From Edaphobacter dinghuensis (GTDB taxonomy: Bacteria; Acidobacteriota; Terriglobia; Terriglobales; Acidobacteriaceae), in contig NZ_BMGT01000005.1 in NCBI RefSeq assembly GCF_014640335.1, positions 7,398-71,397 on the forward strand: a DNA stretch of 64,000 bases, written 5' to 3'. How positions within the stretch are numbered: position 1 is the first letter of the stretch; each line of letters begins with the position of its first letter. The notes beneath the pieces were generated by a model that searched no databases, had not been told where the DNA came from, and was given only the letters and a program-made list of their open reading frames with translations. The translations under genes and the position numbers were made by a program. Shown here piece after piece: positions 8,731 to 17,509 of this stretch.

Positions 8731-10377
8731 GTGAAATCTATCTATCTCGACATAGTGCCACAGGACGCGGAAAGCCGGAAGGAAACGGATCCTACGGGCT
8801 ACACAATTCTGGGGTATAACGTCTTCTCATCTGAATTTTTCAGGGCGGTGCTAAGACATTCTCGCTACGATCGGATATTTGTTCCGTCTAGCCCGAAGCC
8901 TTCGGGAGGCGACATGCGAGACTCCGCGGTTTACGAGAATAATCGTGGACGCATAGACGTGGTCACTGAACAGCAGATTGCGAACATGAAGGTAGCCGGC
9001 GATTGTGGCCCATCGGTATTTATGACGCGAGGAACGGATCTGGCTGCGATGGCAAGGCTACGCCGTATTGGCGGTTGCTCGCGGGCGCCTATCGTCGGTG
9101 CGATACATTCGATCAATTACTCATGGCAGCTAAGAGCGGTTATGATGCTGCTCGTAGCGCGGTTAAATAGCTTTGATGCTCTCGTGTGTTCGAGTTCCGC
9201 TGGGCATACGGCCATGCTCCGGTTTATTGATCTTCTGACAAAGAGACTGAAAATATGTGATTTGCCCGCTCTGCCTGCGGAGTTTAAGATGCCGATTATT
9301 CCGCTAGGGGTCGATACTGACCGATTTGAGAAGTTTGGGCAAGGTGAGATTCGCAAACAACTCTCGTTGTCATCCGGGCCGATACTTTTGTATTTTGGAA
9401 GGTTCTCTCCCACGAGCAAGGCTGACCTCCTACCTCTTATTGCAGCATTCCAGCAGGTAGTCCGCAAGACTCCGGATGCGACCTTGTTGCTTGCGGGCGA
9501 TGATACTCACCACCATATGAGCGGCCAACTCCAAAAGCTAGCTACTTTCCTAGATATCACTGACAACGTACGCGTGATTGCGAATCCGGATCTAAGCATG
9601 AAGCGTCGTCTCTTTGGCGAAGCAGACATCTTTGTCTCGCCTAGTGACAGCTTGCAGGAGACCTTTGGGATTACACTGATCGAAGCGATGGCAGCAGGTC
9701 TGCCCTGCGTGGTCTCAGACTGGAACGGGTACAAGGATATCGTGAGTGATGGCGAGACAGGCTTCCTCATTCCCACGACTATTCCGATATATCCCTCAAG
9801 TTTTGATGACTTGCGCGGATCTGGAGCGATGGTAAATGTAGATCTCCTCGCTGCAACTACTATCGTAGACTGGCCAACGTTTATCAACCGAGTCTGTACC
9901 CTTCTCTCCGACGTAGATCTGCGCAAAAGAATGGGCATAGCCGCACGGAACAAAGCTAAGTTGCGATATGACTGGTCTGTTGTTATCAAGGACCATGAAG
10001 CGCTGTGGGACGAACTCATCGATGAAGCGGCGCGCCGCAATGGGGTGAATGAAAATAAAACTCTCGACCTAGACAGCTTTGGGTATCGAGAAATCTTCTC
10101 TCACTACTCAACGGACGAGCTTTCAGATGATCGGGTTGTTTCTACAACGAGTGTGACAGGCTCTCCTGAACTGCCCTTTAGCATGTTAAGAGACACCCTT
10201 CCGTGGTTTCAGGAAGATGTGTTCCTTGCAATTGACGCAATCATTAAGAAGACAGGCACGACAACAATAGGAGAAATCCTTCGTGATCTTGGCAAAGGCG
10301 GCGAACTGGAGGAAATCTCTCACATCGCACACCTGAGCCGAATGATCAAATACGGTTTACTCAAGTTCGGCGATTAA
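8731..10377 (+). CDS. Glycosyltransferase, GT4/GT-B type
   Basis: I place the start at GTG 8731 because GGAGG lies 9 bp upstream and the protein then opens with a beta strand (MKSIYLDIVPQ); a longer frame from 8569 adds 54 unconvincing residues. The 548-residue product has a GT-B fold signature: PIIPLGVDTDRF, then LLYFGRFSPTSKADLL at the start of the nucleotide-sugar domain, then ETFGITLIEAMAAGLP with the E-x7-E retaining motif. A C-terminal tail of about 120 residues after the GT core is unusual and unassigned. It probably transfers a sugar to the peptide or its lipid tail, since it sits between the two hydroxylase genes whose products create hydroxyl acceptors. Acceptor and sugar cannot be read from sequence. 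Confidence 0.88.
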   Translation: MKSIYLDIVPQDAESRKETDPTGYTILGYNVFSSEFFRAVLRHSRYDRIFVPSSPKPSGGDMRDSAVYENNRGRIDVVTEQQIANMKVAGDCGPSVFMTRGTDLAAMARLRRIGGCSRAPIVGAIHSINYSWQLRAVMMLLVARLNSFDALVCSSSAGHTAMLRFIDLLTKRLKICDLPALPAEFKMPIIPLGVDTDRFEKFGQGEIRKQLSLSSGPILLYFGRFSPTSKADLLPLIAAFQQVVRKTPDATLLLAGDDTHHHMSGQLQKLATFLDITDNVRVIANPDLSMKRRLFGEADIFVSPSDSLQETFGITLIEAMAAGLPCVVSDWNGYKDIVSDGETGFLIPTTIPIYPSSFDDLRGSGAMVNVDLLAATTIVDWPTFINRVCTLLSDVDLRKRMGIAARNKAKLRYDWSVVIKDHEALWDELIDEAARRNGVNENKTLDLDSFGYREIFSHYSTDELSDDRVVSTTSVTGSPELPFSMLRDTLPWFQEDVFLAIDAIIKKTGTTTIGEILRDLGKGGELEEISHIAHLSRMIKYGLLKFGD

Positions 10378-10656
10378 ACAGCCTGTAAGTCTGCCCTGCA
10401 CGCTTGTGATCTTGGGTTGATGTGAGTGTTGATTGCGCATAACCTGGAGCGGCTCCGACTGCTTTTCAGTATGAAGAAGGACAGAATCAGCTAGGAATCA
10501 CCAGCATAGTATCTCTACAGTCAGTCCCCGGCAGCCGGTCGCGGTCATTTTGAGAGTTATCTGACATTCATCAGAATTCGGAATCGTGGCCGTTCTCCTT
10601 CCAGCAACCTTCAGCTTAAAAAGCGTATCACCTATGCCAACAATGGAGAGATGATC

Positions 10657-11589
10657 ATGATACCTTTCGTCATCGCATCTAGTTCGCAGGAGACCCTGTC
10701 ACAACAGATTGCTAGCAATCGACAGACGATTGACAACACGATAAGGGAACTCGGTGCCGTACTTCTTCGGGGCTTTAATATATCAACGGAGCCCCAATTC
10801 CAAGAGATCGTCACGCTTTTGTGTGGCCAGCCGCTTAATTACATGTACCGATCAACGCCGAGGACAGATTTAGGTCACGGTATCTACACAGCAACGGAGT
10901 ACCCTGCTGGTTTATCAATACCGCTCCACAATGAGAACGCATACCAGAGGGACTGGCCTCTGCTAATTATGTTTTGCTGCATAGAGCCTGCGGCCGATAA
11001 GGCAGGACAAACGCCAATCGCCGACACCATTCGCGTGACGAACAGAATACCCAAGATGATACAGGATGTCTTTCGCGAGAAGGAGATTATGTATATCAGG
11101 AACTATCATCAGAGCGTTGATTTACCCTGGCAGGTCGTATTCCAAACCCAGTCACGCGATATGGTTGATAAGTATTGCGAAGAACATGAAATCGAAACCG
11201 TGTGGTTTCCGGATGGAGCATTGCAAACGCGACAAATCTGCCAAGCGTTTGCTAACCACCCAGTATCTGAATCGTGTATTTGGTTTAATCAAGCACACCT
11301 CTTTCATCCTTCCGCACTGGACGGCCGGACGCGGGCAGCTCTTGGTGAAATGTTCACCGAGGATCGTTTTCCAAGAAACGCTACTTTTGGGGATGGTTCT
11401 CGAATAGATGAAGAAATGCTCGCCGAAATAAGAACTGCATTTGAAGCAGAGAAAGTTTTGTTCGAATGGCGAAAGGGTGATGTCTTAGTTCTAGATAACA
11501 TGCGCGTTTCGCATGGGAGAACACCATTTAAAGGCAAAAGGCGAATCCTCACGGCTATGGGTCGGCCCTATTCAGCATACATCAAATAA
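10657..11589 (+). CDS. TauD/SyrP-like Fe(II)/2-oxoglutarate dioxygenase, copy 2
   Basis: A 310-residue paralogue of the enzyme at 7420, clearly diverged but sharing the same segments throughout. Ligands are His91-x-Glu93 (LHNENAY) and His286 (VSHGRTPF). I prefer ATG 10657 to ATG 10651 because GGAGAG at 10645-10650 abuts the first ATG and is well spaced from the second. Two such enzymes in one cluster suggest two hydroxylated positions, or one enzyme for Asp and one for another residue. It follows the first glycosyltransferase. Carrier-bound versus free substrate cannot be told from sequence. The C-terminus RPYSAYIK is complete, unlike copy 1. Confidence 0.88.
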   Translation: MIPFVIASSSQETLSQQIASNRQTIDNTIRELGAVLLRGFNISTEPQFQEIVTLLCGQPLNYMYRSTPRTDLGHGIYTATEYPAGLSIPLHNENAYQRDWPLLIMFCCIEPAADKAGQTPIADTIRVTNRIPKMIQDVFREKEIMYIRNYHQSVDLPWQVVFQTQSRDMVDKYCEEHEIETVWFPDGALQTRQICQAFANHPVSESCIWFNQAHLFHPSALDGRTRAALGEMFTEDRFPRNATFGDGSRIDEEMLAEIRTAFEAEKVLFEWRKGDVLVLDNMRVSHGRTPFKGKRRILTAMGRPYSAYIK

Positions 11590-12196
11590 GATATATCCAA
11601 GCCGTGTCGTCAGGTACGATGTTAAGTATGTATGTCAGAGCAAGACCAACGTGGTCTGTAGAATTCCTGTGATCTGCCCGATCCCAACTCTTCTTGTTCG
11701 TGGCGCCGTACTATGGCCCGCACCGCTTTGGAATCCATGTTTACGTTCTGGCCGCCCCGAGGGGCTATTAGCCCCTCGTCCAATTGCCGCAAAACTCGCG
11801 CTCGCCGCGCGCTCGCGCCGACTTACGGCCGCGGTTCAGCATTCTGCCAATCTGCTCCCGCTCCCCATTGCCCAGTGCACCTTGCCTCGATGCTACTTCG
11901 TCAGGAAGCCGTTCTTCGCCGATATCCCTCGCTCAGAAAGTCTTTGCGTAGGCACACGATTACGTGGCTAGACTACTAGCAGCTCTGGAATGGACTTCAT
12001 GAGGGCAAAGTACGTTGCGAGGAGGGACAATCCGCATAAGAGTATTTGTGAGTGACGGTAGTGCTGAATAGGTTCGTGCGTATTCGGCTAGTACACACCG
12101 CGATTGAAGATTAGCAACTCAGGAAGCATGCGACCAGGTGGGGCCGCGTAGGAAACCGGACTACATTACGTGGAATCAGTACCCAAAGGGAAGATT
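11590..12196. other. Long intergenic region with one hairpin
   Basis: About 600 bp without a convincing gene. Short + strand frames (for example 11713-11979) encode Arg/Ser-rich, low-complexity protein that I do not recognise, and they may be remnants. The one clear structure is the hairpin at 11758-11778. The change to a new gene block (methyltransferase and two glycosyltransferases) follows. Confidence 0.5.
11758..11778 (+). terminator. Perfect 9-bp hairpin downstream of dioxygenase 2
   Basis: CGAGGGGCT, loop ATT, AGCCCCTCG. It is GC-rich and tight, about 170 bp beyond the dioxygenase stop, but has no T-run after it. It may be a Rho-independent-like stop or an unrelated stem. Confidence 0.35.
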
Positions 12197-13009
12197 ATGC
12201 TAACAAGTAAACTCTGCGTAAAGAACGATTTTTCTGAGCCTTGGTTTATTCCTTGGCGCGAAAGCATGAAGCATGATGCCAACGGCATCCAACTTGGCGG
12301 ACGTTTTCTACATCGCAAAGAGTGGGAATTCGTTACAGTTTGCCAAGCTCTCGAAGAGAGAGGAATGTTGGGACCGGGCAAACGTGGTCTCGGTTTTGCT
12401 GTTGGCCTGGAGCCATTGCCATCAATATTCGCAAACAGGGGCTGCACGATAACCGCCACGGACCACGAGACCGACTCCGACGGCGCGTGGGACGGTCAAT
12501 GGGCGTCCGATCTTGGAGCTCTCAACAACCCCGATATCTGCGAACCCTCCATATTCCACAAAAATGTGACGCTACGACGTATTGATATGAATAATCTGCC
12601 CGCAGACCTTAACGGCTATGACTTCTCGTGGTCGTGTTGTGCACTCGAGCACTTGGGAAGTCTACAAAAAGGTCTTGAGTTTCTGCATTCCCAAATGCGG
12701 TGCTTGAGACCCGGCGGTGTTGCAGTCCACACGACAGAATATAATCTCTTGTCGAACGACGCCACGCTCACCGAAGGACCAACGGTAGTTTATCGACAGA
12801 GAGACCTAAGCGAATTGCAGTACCGCCTTGAGAAGCAAGGTCACAGCCTCGAGCCTATGAACATGGATATAGGAAATAGCATGGAGGATTGGTTTATAGC
12901 GCATCAACCATGGGAAGACACAACGAAAAATCTCTCTCATCTCCGCTTATTGATTGGCCGTAACATCTGCACGTCTGTACTATTAATTGCGACCAAAAGT
13001 CGCGCCTGA
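12197..13009 (+). CDS. SAM-dependent methyltransferase, class I (divergent)
   Basis: About 270 residues. The Rossmann core shows a degenerate motif I (GLGFAVGLEPLPSIFA, followed by the acidic end of strand 2 in TATDHE). Its motif IV-like stretch is YDFSWSCCALEHLGSL, and the post-motif is MRCLRPGGVAVHTTEYN. This layout is that of small-molecule O- or N-methyltransferases found in polysaccharide and secondary-metabolite loci. I choose ATG 12197, with AAGGGAAG just upstream; an in-frame GTG at 12170 would add 9 residues. Placed among glycosyltransferases, it may methylate a sugar or the peptide. The acceptor is unknown. Confidence 0.75.
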   Translation: MLTSKLCVKNDFSEPWFIPWRESMKHDANGIQLGGRFLHRKEWEFVTVCQALEERGMLGPGKRGLGFAVGLEPLPSIFANRGCTITATDHETDSDGAWDGQWASDLGALNNPDICEPSIFHKNVTLRRIDMNNLPADLNGYDFSWSCCALEHLGSLQKGLEFLHSQMRCLRPGGVAVHTTEYNLLSNDATLTEGPTVVYRQRDLSELQYRLEKQGHSLEPMNMDIGNSMEDWFIAHQPWEDTTKNLSHLRLLIGRNICTSVLLIATKSRA

Positions 13010-13480
13010 CCTACTCAATGCGTTCCTGAGAGAACTCTTTGCTTACTAGCCAGTCCTATCCCTCAGGATTCTGTGAGATAGCCTGCTCTTGTCCAGGATA
13101 CCTGGACGTGCTCACAATATTGCCAACCGATCACTAGCCAAGCGCGTGATAGTTTTTACACCACATCCCGCACATAAGTGACAACCGATCGGAGTGCTCA
13201 AGGACGCAAATAAAAAACATGCGGGGTGCAGATCGAACTCTCTGATAAAGAGCTCGTAAGTCTTGATGTAGCGGCAGCGAGCGCCAAGAGAGTGAATCTA
13301 CGAGATGCAGTCAGGCGTCGACAGTGACCAGTTGGGCGCTGAGAACATCTCGGTCCACGACAACTTACGTTTGCGCCGAAGTTTATCTCTCTGGGTTGCT
13401 TGCGAGAGTCATCAAGAAACTATTGTGCCTGGCTTTTCGCGGTTCTCTCATCACACTTGAATGTCTCAACGTATATCCAT
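13010..13480. other. Intergenic stretch, nothing recognised
   Basis: 470 bp between the methyltransferase and the second glycosyltransferase. The glycosyltransferase frame is open from 13400, but the extra residues do not look like protein of this family. No hairpin or promoter stands out. Confidence 0.45.
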
Positions 13481-14515
13481 ATGAAACGACGTACAATTGG
13501 TTACGCAAGCCAGAATTACGCAAGTCATAGCCGAGTCAGCGCCTTATACCAGTCAATTATCAGAGAGCGCTGGGACGTTGTGTCAGCGGTAAAAACAGCC
13601 GATGAGCTCGCATCGCTCGATCTCGTAATCTTGCATATAGAACCTCATGATTATGCTGCAATCTATAAGGAATATCCTGGATTAAGCCGGAAATATGTAA
13701 TTAGTTATTGCGTATGGGAAGCCGACAAGCTACCCGAGCCGTATCGAGCGTCACTTTCTCTAGTCCAGGAAGTGTGGACCCCTTCGGAATATTGCAAATC
13801 GGTCATTGAACAGTATCATGATCGCGTCTATTGCATTCCCCATTGCATAGAGCGAGACGGAGGTTATTCGCAAATCGAGTTCGATCGTGTAAGAGAGATT
13901 ATTCGCCCTCGTGACGACGATTTTTTCTTCTTGAATATGGGTGCCACCGGTGACAAGCGGAAGAATATCAAGGCTTTAATCAACTCATTCCGCAGCTGCG
14001 CGGATCAAATTCCGCAAGCCCGGCTAATACTGAAGGCTCCGCTGTCGGATTCGACCACTTCCGATCAACGCATCACAACGATTACCAACTTCCTATCAGA
14101 CGGAGAAGTGAATGCGCTATACGCGATATCTAACGTATACGTAAGCACTCATCATGGCGAAGGATGGGGACTAACTCTATCCGACGCAATGCTTCTCGGC
14201 ATACCTGCAATAGCTACCGGCTACTCGGGGAACCTTCACTACATGACAGAAGACAATGCATTTTTAATTCCTTCGGAGGAGAGGAATATCGAGACGGATG
14301 ATTGCTTCGGATTATTCTCGGGAAATATGAAGTGGGCATATCCACGTCTCGACGACATTGCATCAAATATGGTCTTTGTGGCGGAACACTATGACAATGA
14401 CATAGTGATTCAGAGAGCTCTCCAAGCAAAGCGCGACGTGCTGCGCTTCAATAGGCAGCAAATACGGGAGTTGATCCATGGTCGGCTAAGCGACTTGCTT
14501 GCAGAAAGACAATAA
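13481..14515 (+). CDS. Glycosyltransferase, GT4-like
   Basis: The start at ATG 13481 gives 344 residues beginning MKRRTIGYASQNYASHSRV, a natural N-terminus for this fold. A longer frame from 13400 adds 27 residues with no family likeness. Recognisable parts are VWTPSEYCKSVIEQ and VYCIPHCIE at the end of the first Rossmann domain, FFFLNMGATGDKRKNI at the start of the second, and HHGEGWGLTLSDAMLLGIP as the nucleotide-sugar motif, with Asp where most relatives have the second Glu. It probably adds one sugar to the exported peptide. The spacing of about 270 bp to the next glycosyltransferase suggests loosely packed, perhaps separately transferred genes. Confidence 0.82.
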   Translation: MKRRTIGYASQNYASHSRVSALYQSIIRERWDVVSAVKTADELASLDLVILHIEPHDYAAIYKEYPGLSRKYVISYCVWEADKLPEPYRASLSLVQEVWTPSEYCKSVIEQYHDRVYCIPHCIERDGGYSQIEFDRVREIIRPRDDDFFFLNMGATGDKRKNIKALINSFRSCADQIPQARLILKAPLSDSTTSDQRITTITNFLSDGEVNALYAISNVYVSTHHGEGWGLTLSDAMLLGIPAIATGYSGNLHYMTEDNAFLIPSEERNIETDDCFGLFSGNMKWAYPRLDDIASNMVFVAEHYDNDIVIQRALQAKRDVLRFNRQQIRELIHGRLSDLLAERQ

Positions 14516-14783
14516 CCTAATTGACCGACTAAAGTATGACAGGCATAACCCGATCCCTAATGTAATGTTAGGGAGCATATCCCTTTTCACTACAATCCGT
14601 AACTACTGACATTTGGCTCGCCGATAGGATAAGCGGTTGCCGACAGACGGGAAACAGATGAACCGCTGTTGACGTTGTTCTTATGTTCTTCGGGTACTAA
14701 CCATACGGCGTGCTCACGAAGTGAGCGGATCATCAACTGTATTGAAAAACCAAAATTGAGAAGGCGAGGGGGGAGAAAGGCTA

Positions 14784-15752
14784 ATGCGAGACCCAAGGAT
14801 ATTCTATTACGCGTTCGATAGTGGCTTACCGTCCGGAGGAGAGAAGGATACATACGAGCATGTTGACATTTTGAACCAGAGCGGAAGCGACGCATATGCT
14901 CTTCACCTGAAGGAGGGTTATCGGCACACATGGTTCAGAAATGAAACGCGCACCATTTGTTTCCGAGACATGTGGAACCTTCACGACAGACAGCGGGACT
15001 ATTTCGTGTTGCCAGAAGTTCTCGGACCAATGATCGAAAGTTTCCCTGGCCGTAAGGTTATTTTTAATAAAAACGTTTACTACGGGTTTCAGGCATTTCA
15101 GAGTGATGAGCAGCTATTCAAAACTTATTCAGATCCATCGGTAGCTGCGGTATTCGCTGTTTCCGAGCATAATAGATCTCACTTGGCCTTCACGTTTCCG
15201 GAAAGTCAAATCTTTAGAGTTGTTTATAGTATTGACTGTGAAGTGTTCAGTTACAATCCAATGCCGAATAAAAAGCCTATTATTGCTTGTGTCGCAAAAG
15301 ACCTCCCACAACTGGATATGCTTCGGAAAATCATCTCGGCTAGGAATTGTGCAGGACTTAACGATTTCGGAATGTACGAGTGGCTATTATTAAAGGGCTA
15401 TGATGAAGGACGGATGGCGAGCACATTACGTGACGCCGTCCTCGTCATTTCTCTATCCACAAAAGAGGGGCTCAGCAGAACGATTCGAGAGGCGATGGCG
15501 TGTGGTTGCCTCGTGCTAGTTCCTGCTGCAGGAGCCGCCATGGAAGATCTCCCACAGCATGCCCACGTGGAAGTGGAGAACTTGATGGACATGGTGACAA
15601 AAATCGAAGACATCATGCGGATGTTCCTGCATCAGCCCGATCAGTTGGCCGCACTTTCTTTAGAAAATTGCAGGTACGCAACCTCCTTCACATATCAGCG
15701 CTCACGCGAGCACATATTGCGGGCGTGGCAAGAGATTCTCCGTGAGGACTGA
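14784..15752 (+). CDS. Glycosyltransferase-like protein
   Basis: 322 residues, preceded by a strong GGGGGGAGAAAGG ribosome site 3-12 bp upstream of the ATG. The N-terminal half begins RIFYYAFDSGLPSGG. The C-terminal half carries LVISLSTKEGLSRTIREAMACGCLVLVP, which corresponds to the E-x-(n)-E nucleotide-sugar loop of GT-B enzymes, and it ends in a typical helix (RAWQEIL). The overall size is short for GT4, so it is a divergent member. It is the last gene of the peptide cluster on this strand; after it the minus-strand FTR1 fragment begins. Confidence 0.72.
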   Translation: MRDPRIFYYAFDSGLPSGGEKDTYEHVDILNQSGSDAYALHLKEGYRHTWFRNETRTICFRDMWNLHDRQRDYFVLPEVLGPMIESFPGRKVIFNKNVYYGFQAFQSDEQLFKTYSDPSVAAVFAVSEHNRSHLAFTFPESQIFRVVYSIDCEVFSYNPMPNKKPIIACVAKDLPQLDMLRKIISARNCAGLNDFGMYEWLLLKGYDEGRMASTLRDAVLVISLSTKEGLSRTIREAMACGCLVLVPAAGAAMEDLPQHAHVEVENLMDMVTKIEDIMRMFLHQPDQLAALSLENCRYATSFTYQRSREHILRAWQEILRED

Positions 15753-15846
15753 TCGATCGGATGATGGGAGTCCCCTACTCTCAAGGCCTTCACACGACTG
15801 GCCCACCTCGCTCCACGCTGCGTGCGTTGGAAGATGAAGTGCCCAT

Positions 15847-16265
15847 TCACCAGGAACTATTGTCTCGACGACTGGCTCCGCGAGCTGCTGTTGTTTTAGC
15901 GGCTGCTTGCCTTGAGCGTTGGGCTACGAAGTAGAAGACGAATCCGAGGGTGAATGCAATCACCTGCCTAGTTAGTGTCTCGACTGTTGGGAAAACGCAG
16001 AACCAGAGTCTATCCATGCGAGTGCTCCGTCCGATAAGCCAATGAACCAGAGCTGTTGGAACTGATGTGCAAACTGCATCTTCTGAGCTTGGTCTCCCAC
16101 GATCACGATCAGAGCGAGACCGAGCAAGATGCCGGTGAGTACCAGCATCTTTGGATACGGCAGTCCGCGATATTCGATGAACGTGAGCACGGCGACAAGG
16201 CAGGAGAATAAAGAGCCGAGCAGAACACCGAGACAGAGAGGCTCATTACCGAGATGCCTAACCAT
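15847..16265 (-). pseudogene. Decayed FTR1 iron permease, C-terminal fragment
   Basis: The minus strand encodes VRHLGNEPLCLGVLLGS and GLPYPKMLVLTGILLG, which match the C-terminal half of the intact FTR1 protein at 17510 (LRLGNEPVLYGVLLGS, RLPYKRMLVLTGALL). The frame then shifts by one base near 15980-16030. The neighbouring frame continues with LWFCVFPTVETLT and FYFVAQR, again matching the intact protein, to a stop at 15847. The N-terminal half with the first R-E-x-x-E motif is absent. It is therefore a broken second copy lying in the opposite orientation to the intact gene. Confidence 0.85.
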
Positions 16266-16734
16266 AAAAGACACCGGCGTTCCACGTTTTGTTCCCACAC
16301 GGACTAAATTATCTCGGCTGGTAGCCGTTAAAATGAAATGGGAGGACAGCGAACATATGGCTCGCGCGTCTCTAGCTCAGTCAGCTCTCGTAGAAGTTCC
16401 GAATCGCTTCGAACTATGCCACCTCGCGAGCAGGGCCACTCGCGCCTTTCATGTTCCTAGCACTACTGTTGCGCATACAATCAATTTTGCTTTTTTCCGG
16501 ATCGGCGGCTCTCATGCAACTCATCCCGAAATTAGGTTGAGATCTCTGGCCCACACGCCAATCGTTGACCTGCGGCGAGCCATCTCTAGCTCAAAGCGAT
16601 TCTGATACGTACGGAAGACCGAACTAGCCCGGCGACTTTCACTGCATCTTCGTCACGCACCAATCAGAGTAGAAACGCTTAAGACACTCTGGAGTGCTAG
16701 CACGATGAAGCAGATTGTATTCCGCGGGCCACGA
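16266..16734. other. Intergenic stretch, nothing recognised
   Basis: About 470 bp beyond the FTR1 fragment. Open frames here (for example 16129-16605 on +) overlap the fragment antisense and have no family likeness. It may be eroded sequence from the same rearrangement. Confidence 0.45.
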
Positions 16735-17214
16735 CTAACTGGCGCCCGATATCCATCTTTCTTTGAGGAGCTTCTCGGTTAATTCTGGAGTTGATTCAAC
16801 TTGTTCCGACTCCTTCTTTGTGTCGATCAGCTCGCTGAACTTCTCGCGGGTCTTTCTTGCATTGTCCTGAGATACCGCGATCGGGTTTGCTGGCGCTGTA
16901 TGAGTGAGGGCAGAAGGGGACAAGGAAACCTCCTTGCGAGAGCGACGCTTTCTTGGCTGGGGTAGAGGTGCGAGAGGCGGAGTGTTCAGAACTGATTCGT
17001 CGCGAGATGGGAGTTCCTTTGCTGCAGGAGTGACTGGCTCAGCAGAAATAACGGCGGGACTCCTTTTAATCGTCAGCTTAAGCCGACGGCGTCTGACAGA
17101 TGGAGGGCCAGGCTCTTGCGCGAGTAGTGCGCGGACCTGTTGGAGTAACAGAATCTCGGAGTCTATGTACGCAATGATTTCTTCATAAGCCATCGCTGAT
17201 GTCTTGCCTTTCAT
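16735..17214 (-). CDS. Hypothetical basic, low-complexity protein
   Basis: 159 residues, or 152 if Met8 (17193) is the start, which opens MAYEEIIAYIDSEILLLQQ, an amphipathic and probably coiled helix. The middle (about 45-125) is rich in Pro, Arg, Lys and Ser, with a KRRSRK basic cluster. The end is charged and helical (LTEKLLKERWISGAS). I do not recognise a family. The basic clusters would suit nucleic-acid binding, but that is only inference. It is divergent from the FTR1 gene, with about 300 bp between. Confidence 0.55.
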   Translation of the reverse strand: MKGKTSAMAYEEIIAYIDSEILLLQQVRALLAQEPGPPSVRRRRLKLTIKRSPAVISAEPVTPAAKELPSRDESVLNTPPLAPLPQPRKRRSRKEVSLSPSALTHTAPANPIAVSQDNARKTREKFSELIDTKKESEQVESTPELTEKLLKERWISGAS

Positions 17215-17509
17215 TTGGATGGGTGGAATACAAGGATTTTCCTATGGCAGTCAGGGCGAAAATCAGTTTTCTGCCATTGGCGGTAAAGGAATACGACCGG
17301 TGCCTGTGGCGATGCAATAACGGCGAACGTTGATTTTTCCGTACCAATGCATACGCAACTATGACCGAAACTCGCCTCTCATCCAATTCCGGTGTCACCA
17401 ATCTCATTTTCCGCCGATCTGCCTTTTTCTGCCATCTGGTGCGGAATCAACCACTTTGGATGAAATTTTGTGCGCTCACAAATACGACCGATTTAGTCTT
17501 ATATTGATT

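Noticed and set aside
11713-11979. Small Arg/Ser-rich protein
   Set aside because: No ribosome site, odd composition and no recognisable family; kept only as part of the intergenic description.
14554-14574. Hairpin TCCCTAA/TTAGGGA as a terminator of the second glycosyltransferase
   Set aside because: Only 7 pairs, AT-containing and without a T-run.
15972-16298. Independent small membrane protein on the minus strand
   Set aside because: It is the first half of a frameshifted FTR1 fragment; the homology continues in the next frame.
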